Source of the DNA: Rallus limicola
Lineage: Eukaryota; Chordata; Aves; Gruiformes; Rallidae
DNA: 64,000 nt
Assembly: GCA_022605955.1 (NCBI GenBank)
Contig: JAKCOZ010000004.1
Span: forward strand, 64,850,229-64,914,228
Direction of reading: 5' to 3'
Within the stretch, counting starts at the first letter, position 1. Every line of letters begins with the position of its first letter. A model generated the notes under the pieces. The model did not search any database. It was not told the origin of the DNA and saw nothing but the letters and a program-made list of their open reading frames with translations. Positions 53,220 to 64,000 of the stretch are shown here, one piece after another. Made by a program: the position numbers and the translations under genes.

Positions 53220-56200
53220 AGAGGGGAATTTATATACTAACATTTACTGACAGTAATTTTTTTTTAAAAGGACAATACTATGGCAAGTATGGTATAAATA
53301 CAATTTTATAAAGACAGATTGCAGGCTCATAATTGCTTCAAGCAAGACCTAAGTGTGAGCTAGCATGAAAAGGCAGACACCTGAGTGCTTATTCTAGCCC
53401 TTTTCTGAATTGCATTAGAGCTGGTGACATGCTCTAAGGTATCCTCATCCATCTAGTTGCTGCTCCATCAATAAAAGGGTAACCCATAGTTCTTTGATTT
53501 GCCAGCACTATGTGTCTTGGACATCTTAAGGAAGCTTTGTTGTCACCAGACACTTGTGTTTGGGCTACTGGCTTAATCCGTAGCAGTGAAGGGCTAATCA
53601 ATATAGCTGATGGAGTCTAAAGAGTAATTCAGCTCACCAGGTTGTAGAATAGTGGTTTGCATTCCTGGATATGTTTACTGTGTAAAAGATACCTTGTATA
53701 GCCAACCTGTTCTCAAATGTGCTGCTCAATAGGATTGGATGTCCTCTGTCTCTTCTGTTGCCTTATGCAGATTTGCTTGAGATCATGGAGTATCTAACCT
53801 GCACTTATCCATCTGACACAGCTTTAGAAGGTAAGTCAAATTTATCTCTAGGCTCTGGTATGATTGTTTTCACTAGGTATCTTGGCTAAAACAGAAGCCC
53901 ATGGACCTAGTGCTCCAATAGACAGCTTTTACTAAAGCATTCATTTAGGCATTTTAATGCTGAATTTAGTCTTTTGCAGCCTGTCTTCCCCTCTGGAGTG
54001 CAATAATATAATCTGTGGAATTGTACTCAAGATTAAATTGATATTAAGAGGTCTGATGTAAGATATCAAGTAGGTTCCAAAAATGTAGGTGATAAAAGGA
54101 GTCCATGCCAAAAACATCTGTCCTCTTTGAGAAAATCTGCAATTAATAGTAACTTGTTTACCCTGAGGGTAAAGGTAGACATTGCCAAAAATTTCCTTTG
54201 ACATCTGTTACACAAGCTGCCCTTGTTTTATAAAACTACCTCATTGTTTATCCTCTCACATTCCATGCTTTTCACCGATAAACCTAACTTTTTAATGAGT
54301 CAAATTAACAAGATTACCATAAGGTTAACTATCTCAGTAAATTATTTGATGTGCACAGAAGACTATATTATTTAACATGTTAATGGACACAAGTCAAAGA
54401 AAGCACTTCTCTGAATGAAGAAAATCTTCTCACAATTTCCAGGGCTTTAGAGTAATATAATGCTAAACAAAAAGCACTGTGCTCAACAAAGCTTTGATCT
54501 AAGGGAATACAGAATATGATTTTTTTTCTTAATAATGAAGATCATTTGCAGACTTTAATATAAATTTTATTTGTAAAAGAACACCAAAACCCATATTTTT
54601 TTAATATAGTTCACATATTGTACTTAGGTTTTCTATAGGTAATAAAGTTCTTCAAAAACAGGAAATAGTCAAAAAAAGCTTATATACAATTACAATAAAG
54701 AAAGCTTTACTACCTCAAGAATGCAGAAACACATTTTTTTGCCAAGTCAAACTTTAAAGTGTTACTGAATAAAACACTGGAATTACATGTACCCAAATTT
54801 CCTCCTTCTAAGAATGTAAATAACAATCTTTGTGAAAAACAGAAAACTAAGCAAACAGTAACTGAATTTCCTGGGGGGAAGTGGGGAGTGTGGTGTTATG
54901 TTTGTTTGTTTGGGTTTTTTTTACACAGTTAAATGTGTGTTGTGCTTTCACAGAAGATGTGTGCTCATTTAACAGATGCTGGTGGAATTCTGAAGTTGAT
55001 TCTTTTTCACATAAGAAATATGAAATGCAGTGCTTGACATGCTATAATGTATCTTAATATACTGTGAGTAGTATCTATTTTAAGGAGCTTAAAAAAGATA
55101 CCAGAAATATGGAGAAGTAAAACTGAGAGAACAGCATGATTTTTTTTTTTTTTACTTGTTTACACAAGTAGGAGAAAAGGTAAAATACACATATATTTGT
55201 CTGGTATCTCACCATTGACATGACATAATCGCAAGGGTAAAATTATTCCTAAGTTAGGTGATAAAATAACTTGTGACTGATCTCAAACTCAATATCTGAT
55301 CCTAAAGTTCTAATATTATCATCACTTCTTTTAACTAAAATGTTGAATAAATACTATTTCCCTTCCTCCATAGGGTACCAAAACCAGAAAAATAAATTTC
55401 AAAGAGAAATTCATTGTCATTAATTGATTGAAAAATACCAAAATAATTTCTAATGAAAAAATATTTTAGGATTAATTTCAGAGTCAAATTGTCTCTTGAA
55501 CTGTGAACTACTGTTACTAATGGTTTCTGCAAAACACAAGAATAAACTTTCAAGCACTCTTAATAATACTCTCATGGTTCAATACAGGAATAGTGCTATG
55601 GAAATAACACACTTTCAGCCGCGTTGATGAAGCACAGTAAGAGAAAAGCAGGCGTATTAAAAATTATGTTAGGTCAAGCCAAGGAGGAACAGGGAGCTCA
55701 AGAAATGGTTTCATGAACTTCATAGAAGACAGAAACAGGGTTGCCGCTATAGGCAAACATAGAAAAGAAAGGTCTGTCTCGAGAGCTACTTTACTGTATG
55801 GGAAAAAAAATATAATAAATACAAAACCCGTTGATTTTTCAAGATTTATGGAAGATGTGGCAAGATGTGAATACAGTTTCTATGGAAATTGAAATAAAGA
55901 GGAAGACTTGTAAAATGACTCCCTTATGGTCTTGAACTTTTATGAGAATGTTGGTGTTAGGAATAGTGACAAGAAGGAAGGAATAAAAAAAAAAAAGTAA
56001 AAAATAATGAGATACGGTTTGGCAATGTTCAACTGAATTTGACAGTAAGATAGCAAGATGAACATTAAGAGATGTCTGAGATACAGGTTTAGATGGAGAA
56101 AGATAGGTTAGAGAAAAAAGGTAGATTTTTGCAGAAATGAGTTAGAATCATTTCTCCATTATGATATATTCCTACCTATTTTTTCTCTCTGATACATCAT

Positions 56201-59200
56201 TATGTGATCATGTAATTAATATCTATTATTAATTAATGGAAAAGTGTTAAAGAAGAGAAATAACCAGCTCTTAATTTAAAATTATAATATTACATCTTCT
56301 CTGGGGAATCTTCTTTTTTTGAATCTCCACTTGGTTTATATTTCAAGCCTTTTTTTTCTCCCTAATGCTTACCCAATTGATATATCTGTTTCAACTGTGA
56401 CATGTACAATATTTTAAATGAAATATGAAATTAATTACAGTTCACTGTCTTAAATATTGGCCACAAAGAAAGAGATAAACCATTGTGCCAAAGTCCTGAA
56501 TTTTCCAAATTCAGATAAGTAAGGCAAAACACATTTCTAAAGTCACTACTGATATCCTGCCTCCAGTTTATTAATTCAGCAGTCCTGAAAAACATGCTTA
56601 TTATTTGAACCTCAACCTAGCTCCCTTCTACTGCCAAATTTTCTTATTAGATTTTAACTAATGAAAGAGGCATGGTTAAACTGTCTTGCATTTCATTGAA
56701 AAATCTCAATTATCAGACCTTTTGCATGAAAGTTACAAGGAGGACTGTATCTTTCCTTAAGTAGAATAGGTAATAGAAGCTCCTTAGCCTTTCCTATAAG
56801 GTCTATACAGCATGATTTACTCTAAGTATGAAGAGAGAGAGAGCCCAAGAAATGTAATGAAAAAGCAGAAAAGAGAAAGATGGAAGAAATTCCTTTACTT
56901 ATATAGATTTTTCTTTGTCTCAGAAAGGAAGCAACCAAAAATTGATACGGCTGTTTGTTGGAAACTTTTTTCACTTCACAGTAATACAAAGAGCTCGGCT
57001 GCGGTCCTCCAAGAATATAAGGACTTTAAATTTGGGGGTGGGGGAAGAAAAGTAACAAGTTATTGGAGGAATATGTTTCCAGAAACATTTTAAACTCATT
57101 ATATAAACATTTAAAACTATTCTGTTCTTGAGAGGCTATTTTAAAATGTAAGCATTTTGCATGTAAGCATTTATTAGTACAATACTGATTTTAAAAAATT
57201 CAAAATATACTGAAGTAAAATGGAGAGCTATGTCTCAAGATGATTCAAATTAAGCAGTACTTTCTGATTTTCCAACTGTTATATCTTCACTTCCTCCAAG
57301 CTAAAAAGCCTAGTCTTCTCAGACATAAAAAGCAGTTCCTATTTAATTCTGACATAATAAAAGAACATTCATGATCTAAAAGTTGGACCATTTCTATAAC
57401 TATTTATGAATCATAAAAGATCTGCAAACCTTACAGTCGATTTGTAATGCATAAGCTTTGTACTGTAGAAGAATCATTCAAATAAAAGTCAAAAAAAGAA
57501 GTTATTTTTATAATAACAACTAATTATTCTGGGATGATTTCTCACTTTAATTTATAACTGCAGGAAACTATAAAACAGTATTTTTTGTCTGGTTTAGAAA
57601 CCAATTATAAGAAAGTTTTAAAGTAATTTTGAAACTGTAAAGTAGTACGTCTAACAGAAAAAAAACCCAAAATTATGTATTTTCATTTTATCAGTATCTA
57701 CTAGCAATAGGGGAACGTAATTTACACATTCACACTATATAATTTTACACCAAAACAATTATGTCATGAAAACTTCTAGCATCATAGAACAACCTCAAAT
57801 CTGTAAAATTCAGTTAAAACAATTCAATAAATCTAACCTTAAATAAATTATTGAACCAAAACCAGCAAGTCAATATAAGGAATACTTCTTTATGATGAAT
57901 ACATCCATAAAGGATGGAGATACCTGGAGTTTAGCTCCCCCTTCACCAAATATCTAACAGAGTTGTCTTGATTAAACTAGGAGAGGGTAAATTATCAATT
58001 TTTTTTAAAAAATGTGGCAAAGAAATCAGACTGCTTAATTGGAGAAATTCAATTTACAATGTTTTCATAGTGAAATCCCATCTATATATTGCCTATCCCA
58101 GTGAATATTTCCTCCTTCCATTTGTAGCTGTAAAGACAACTGTCTCTTTCAACAAGAATTCATTATCACTCAGTTGTCAAAGGGAAAGAAACACTGAACT
58201 CATTTTTCAATTTCAGTATTTATCATTTGTTCAAAAGGAAACTAGTCATAGTTTGGAGATCAGTATCAGAATGATGGCCTAAGTGAACATTGAATAAAAC
58301 AGTCAAAGAAAGAATAAATGTGAGTAAACCATGGGAAAAGAGACTGAAAACACACAAAGTATGATGTGAAGGTTTCAGTCTGTTCATACTGTAGAATTTC
58401 AAGCCTGAGTGACAAGATATGCTGAGCTCAGTTTATCTTCATTTCACTTACACTTTTGAGTCAAAATAATTATGTAAGACAACTAAGCAAAATTTTAACA
58501 GTTTATTTAAAAATTTAGGTTCTGTTGGGTCCTTTCTATCTTTATATAAATTGTGCATCTTCCTTTCTATATACATAAGTGAAGTATTAACTATACAGAT
58601 ACATGAAATGTGGCAACTAGAATTCTTCTCTAAATTCTTGTGCATCAGATCTAATGTCTGAAGTTTGAGTGGATAATAAAAAGTACCATTAACTTTTATA
58701 CAAAAAAGGACACAGATTCATAAATAAATTGAATAGTTAAAAACAGAGAAAAAATTAAGGAAAATTTTAGCAATTAAGAGACACCAGTAGAGTTCAGATC
58801 CAGATTAAGAAAAAAACTGCATCTTCCATTATTTACTAAGCATCCTATTAAAACTTTTTTGAAGTCCAATATAAATATAATTTCAAAAGCCAAAATAATT
58901 TTTAATCAGAGTTTAGTTACGTGTTATAGAGGGGGAAAAGGAATAAATGTTCCATTCTGTGATATCAAGAGGAACAGCCTGGAAAAGCTCGTGTTCCGCA
59001 TACTTTATGCTGCAACTTCTTCAAAGGTATTTTATTTCAAGATTATCTTAGTGAAAAGCTTAGGAACCCCTACTGGTGCTCATTCAAGAAAGCTTTAGGG
59101 CTAAATAATCACTAAAATGTGATTTTTCTTTGCTTCTGAAGGTGGATACAAGAAATGCTTCCACAATATCTTTCCCAGTCACAGAAAATTGGTTCCATAT

Positions 59201-59447
59201 GATGACAATACCTAATAACCATCAAATCTAATGGCTCTGCATGCCTATGCATTTATTCCTGTGTGAAAATACATGTTTAGAGATGGACAGAGTCTAGCTA
59301 CATATGTTTGCTTTCCTATGTATGTGTACTAGGTGTAATACATACACACTTTTAAAGATTAAATAAATGTAATACTCCCACACATTCTTCTTAAAAGTGT
59401 GAATCAAGGCATAATTAACATCTGTTGAAAGAGCAATACCAGATTAT

Positions 59448-59491
59448 TATTTACTAGAAGGGCATAAAGATAACAACCCTTCTAGTAAATA
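59448..59491. repeat. Perfect 15-bp inverted repeat, 14-nt loop
   Basis: TATTTACTAGAAGGG (59448-59462) and its exact reverse complement (59477-59491). No flanking element. It lies in the intron about 1.2 kb into the region upstream of the S1-exon donor side. Confidence 0.85.
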
Positions 59492-60400
59492 TGAGTATTT
59501 GGATTAGCACATGTTCTGCCCATCTGCTGAAATCTTAAAACAAATTGAAACAAGATTAGTGAGTATTTCTTTTAGCTTCTGCGATCATTAGTAGGTTTTG
59601 CGTGAATTAACTATAAAATAGCCTCCCTTTCTTCCTATTTTAAAGTGTCATGTAAATTTTTTTTCTTTATTATATCAAATGTCTCTGTATCAAGCAATTC
59701 ACTCAAAAAATGCAAAAATTGATTATGACATCATGTTCAAACTAACTAAAATGTTTCTAAGAGACTGAATTCAACTGACATGACTTGCTGGGAAAGCATG
59801 CTTTGAAGGACACAACTTAATGCCTATCTCACTCTTTTACAAGTACTTAGAATAGTATCTGTTTTGACAAACATCACATTACTTTTCTTCTCCAGTACAC
59901 GTTGATATTTTTGTCTTATGGCTTGCACTTTATTGTTAATGTTTCAAGAAAGATGTACCTCTTCTTTATGTGTATCAAATATTTTATGTTTACAATACAT
60001 ACACAGAAATTTCTCTAAGACAAAGTCTCAGATGCACTATCAGAAGACACCTGGGAAATTGGTTAATGAAGATGTATGTTTTTGTGACAGAAAACTGATA
60101 TATTTTTTCTCAGAAATAAACTGAATACTATCTATTCAATGTTTTTACTTTGTCATATGTCATGGAAAAGCTAAGCTGGTTTGGCAGAAACAAACACTGC
60201 CTATAGGCAGAACAGAGATGAACAATAGTCTTGTTTTAACAAACTCTACATTATAGAACCTACTTGCATTACTTCATTAAACATTTGCATTTTCAAAAAT
60301 AGTATTATTCAAATACAAAATAGCATTACAATTAGAGTTTTAACAATTTGAATAGACAGAATTGAAATCTGAATGGGCAGTAGAAAGGTTCCAAAAGTTA

Positions 60401-60613
<213 letters not shown>

Positions 60614-62031
60614 CTATAAAGATTAGAACGACAAAATGGATAATGAGTGCCTACAAATTTCTTTTCTTTTTAACCTAAGTTAGTATGCTGTTGTGATACT
60701 GCACCATGTAAGAACTAAAATGAAAAGTAAAATCCTTTTACCATTTGATTATATCTGTGTAAATTTTTTATTTATCCTCAAACTGAAGCTAGTCAGAAGA
60801 CCCTACTTTCTCGTTTTTATTTGAAAAAACCCACTATAAACACTGTAGACATAACTTCAAGAAATTAATATAAATACTCAATATAAATGTGCTCCTTAAA
60901 AACTTGCATTAAACATTAACATAAAATGCATTGTTTGGATGGATATTGTAAGCCTTTTACAATGGAAAACCAATGTGTTTTGGCAACTGAAGAAAATAAT
61001 TAAAACCCCAAACATGAATAAAATAGTATTAGGTTTTACCCTTTTCTTTACAGAAATATTTTAAGAATTTTCTCAATGCTTTGTTAGGTAACGTATAGAA
61101 AAGCCACAGAGGGAGGAACAAATTAGTGCTCTGTTCTGTTGCCTCAAGGTACAGGCTCAATAAAAAGACCACAGCAAAACCAGAAAAAAATTTAAATCTA
61201 AAAGCAAATTTCATGATGTACATTCCATGAAAACTGGATTTATTTATCTTCTTATATTTAATTTAAACTGCAATATGACTTTTTTCATCAAGTAATGTGC
61301 AAACAGAACAGCAAACAAATTGAATGGCAGAATATTCATAATTATTGGAAGAAACAACATTTACCAAAATATATGATTTTTACATCTGTTTCTCAAATGC
61401 AAAGTTGAAGGGAAAAAGACAAAAAGCTATTTATCTATAGCATGGCACCAATATTCAAGTTGTATTTGATAGGTTAATTAAACATCTCTGTCTTAGTTCA
61501 ATGTTTTAGACAGGCTTTTTTCATTTATTTACAGTAATAAAAAATAAGCACCAATGAAGATAAGGAAAAATGGCAATAGATGCAATTACTGCACCAAATA
61601 CAAGTCTCAATGAATAACCAGATAAACTCTCCAGAGTAACTTAAAATTCGTACAGACCTAAATTTCCATATCAGCACTCACTGAGGTTAAAGGCACTTCA
61701 TTTCACAGGCATCTGATGGCTTTAATAAGTATTTGTCAGCATTACTGATGTAAACATCTATTTTGAGGTGTCCCATGATTTAAGCATTATATCTACATAA
61801 AACTGGAACTTTAACATAAAAGATTTTACCAAAAATACAAATAAGAAAGCAGGGAAATAAGGAGACAGGGAGATCTCTTGCTCTAAAAATGTGTGTTTAG
61901 AGTATATCTTATCTCACCTCCTGTTGCCTCTTAGACTTTTTTCTTTTTTTTTTAATAAAACCAACTGCTGAATTAAGACCCTGCTGAGATTATATTTTTT
62001 ATTTATTCCTATTGAAATTAAGGTTACAGCC

Positions 62032-62423
62032 TGTCCTGTTTTCAGCTAGGATGGAGTTAATTTCCATAAGAAGTCAGGGCAAGTGGGCCAAGCTGTCCAA
62101 GGGTGTTTTCCATATCATGTAATGTCATGTTCCCTGTGAAAGTGGGCTGCTTGTTGAGGGGCATCTCCACGTGGCTCTAGGAGAGGCTGAGTGTCTGGTC
62201 AGGTCTGTAAATTGTCTTGTGTTAATACCTATTTGTGTATATTCTGCTATAAGTACTGTTGTTCTTCCCCTCTCTCTCCTGTCCCAGTAAACTGCCCTTA
62301 GCCCATCACATGACATTTTCCTTTGTCTTCCCATTCTCCTTTTGATCCTACTGAGAGGAGAAAGGAGACTACTGAGACAATGGTGCATAGTGTTCAGCTG
62401 CTGGTTGGGACTGAACAATGACA
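62032..62423 (+). mobile_element. Solo LTR, family B, diverged and shortened
   Basis: It starts TGTCCTGTTTTCAGCTAGGA and ATGGAGTTAATTTCC, the same 5' end as the LTR at 9871. It continues with CCAAGGGTGTTTTCCATATC and a CCCAGTAAACTGCCCTTAGC polyadenylation-region equivalent. It ends near GGTTGGGACTGAACAATGACA, corresponding to the GGTTAAACCACAACA end of the other copy. It is about 390 bp, with much of the U3-like middle missing. The flanks CAGCC and GAGAC do not form a clear duplication. Confidence 0.8.
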
Positions 62424-63714
62424 GAGACATATTTTAGAAAAATACATAACTTATTTTGATACAATATGAGAAGGAATGTAACATGAAATAGTTGTTAATA
62501 AACTCAGAAAATTCATATGAAATATTCTATAGAAAACAACTGTAAAGAAAATGTTTTTTGATGAAATGAGAGTTCCCTAAGGAAAGTTACACAATACTGG
62601 CTAAGGAAAAACTACGCTCAGACAAAACACAGAAAGTGTTGAAAAAGAAACAAGAAGACACAAACATGAATTCTTCAATGAACTGAAACTGAGAAAAGGA
62701 AGTGCGGAGGAAGTGAAATATAACCGAATTTAAAGGACAAACTGAAAAGCAAACATACATAAATATTATATGCACAGAAAACTGCATAAATGCCAAAGCA
62801 AAGAATACAGTACCATTAGCAATTGATATTAAGGATAAAAAGTGACATTCTAGAAGCAATCATAAAAGGAAATTCTAGGAACTAGTTCATATGTTGCCCA
62901 GCAGGAGAAGAAAACCATGAAATGAGGTTACAAAGACATTTTGATGATTTTCCTGTGCCTGTTTTCTCTGAAAAGTCTAATGCTGATCCAATAATGTAAA
63001 AATTAACACAAGAAACACATGCAGAAGTGTTTATACTAAAGTAGGGAAAGATAAGTTCAGTAACTCCTTGACCTTTAAGAATTTTGAAGATGTTTGGATG
63101 ATATGAATTCACATAACTTGTTTTAACAATTTCAGATCCCATAGGAATTACCTTTAGGAATTCATGGAGGCTTGAAGGAGACTTCAAAGGGCTTATATTA
63201 AAACTTTTCCAAATCCAAAAAAACTTCACAAATTCTACTATGAAATTGTAGACTGACTAATGGATTTTTAAAAATTATTAGCAAATTATAAAATTATTTA
63301 ACTTATGGGAACCTAAAGCTAAAAGAACATGGAGAAGGGAAGAATTAATCACATAATGCAAATTCATCCTTTTCTTCCTAAAAATATTCAAGAATATTTC
63401 CACTTATTCTTGAACAGGTAAGATGCTAATTGGATATGTATTCACTCTACATAGGGGGAGGATCAGAATTCAAAATAGTAAGTTTCAGAAGAAAGAAGTG
63501 TAATTTTAAAAAAAAACCAAAAAAACACAACACATTCAAAAGGAACTAATATTTTCACAATCCAGATGAATAGCAAATTGTAAAAATTCAGGAGGAGAAG
63601 AGCTGATTAGCTAGCAAATATATAAAATCAAGTTCTAGATGTTATAGGGGAACACGTACTAGACTCAAAAATATCACACAATTAACAGAGAGAGGAAATA
63701 AAACCAAAAAACGG

Positions 63715-63801
63715 ACCCACTTTGATCTGCTTTGAGCAGGAGTTGGGACTGGAGGACTTACAGTGGTCCCTTCCCATCAAAATAACCCTGTAATTTTCTA
63801 T
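63715..63801 (+). mobile_element. CR1 LINE 3'-tail fragment
   Basis: CTTTGAGCAGGAGTTGGGAC, then GTGGTCCCTTCCCATC and a decayed AACCCTGTAATTTTCTA tail. This is the last about 85 bp of a CR1, plus orientation, strongly 5'-truncated. Confidence 0.75.
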
Positions 63802-64000
63802 TTTTGACACAATGTTTCACATGCTGTATTCATTCAACTTTGAATACTGAAGATGAGGAGAAAAATGATACATCTATAAAATAAGATAAGGAAAGACTGA
63901 AAGAATGTAAGTGGTTTCACTTAAGGAGGAATATACTGTGAGGGAAGTGATGGAAGTCTTAAACACATAGGAAGACGTTCCAAAAAGGAACCAAAAAACA

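Larger units (their letters stand above)
60614..64000 (-). other. GRIK2: GRIK2 intron upstream of the S1 exon (partial)
   Basis: This is the 3' part of the preceding intron; its 5' end lies beyond the window. It contains a solo LTR (62032-62423) and a CR1 3' tail (63715-63801). The remainder is AT-rich sequence in which I recognise nothing. The acceptor region upstream of 60613 has only a modest pyrimidine tract (TTTTGTCGTTCTAATCTTTATAG). Confidence 0.75.

Overview
This is vertebrate nuclear DNA, almost certainly from a bird. The evidence is the AT-rich, intron-dominated composition, the absence of prokaryotic gene layout, several CR1 LINEs with the CR1-type 3' ends (repeats of an ATTCTGTGA-like octamer), and two families of LTR that I associate with avian endogenous retroviruses. 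I cannot name the species.

The only protein-coding gene I can support is GRIK2 (GluK2/GluR6, kainate-type ionotropic glutamate receptor). It lies on the minus strand as two internal exons. The upstream exon (60613..60407, 207 nt, 69 codons) encodes the end of ligand-binding segment S1. The next exon (41518..41295, 224 nt) encodes the rest of S1, the pre-M1 linker and transmembrane helix M1. Both have canonical AG/GT splice sites and join in frame. The 18,888-nt intron between them (60406..41519) is complete. The window also holds 3.4 kb of the preceding intron (60614..64000) and at least 41.3 kb of the following intron (41294..1). The exon after M1, with the pore loop and Q/R site, was not found and should lie beyond position 1. 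Ungapped numbering places the M1 residues at GluK2 positions I567 and Y571, the known A-to-I editing sites; the genome encodes the unedited codons ATT and TAC. A 24-bp hairpin sits 14-78 nt into the downstream intron. Its three non-Watson-Crick positions are G.U wobbles only in the GRIK2-sense RNA.

The rest is intronic. By coordinate: a diverged LTR of one family (5590..6286); a CR1 tail (7237..7310); a solo LTR of a second family with a clean 5-bp target duplication (9871..10391); an eroded plus-strand CR1 (about 12640..13337); a perfect 17-bp inverted repeat (14583..14622); a long repeat-poor stretch with a (TA)n tract (26901..26947); an LTR fragment abutting a CR1 fragment (27505..28395); microsatellites at 30.5, 34.5 and 38.5 kb; the M1 exon; a rearranged CR1 relic (43076..43415); a comparatively young minus-strand CR1 with recognisable reverse-transcriptase sequence (45192..46487); a CR1 that keeps its 5' region but is joined directly to its 3' end, next to a CpG-dense patch (47130..48030); a possible CR1 ORF1 esterase fragment (50508..50690); another minus-strand CR1 (52532..53195); the S1 exon; a second solo LTR (62032..62423); and a CR1 tail (63715..63801).

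No tRNA, rRNA, CRISPR array or independent protein-coding gene was recognised. Most other open frames are chance frames or repeat-derived.
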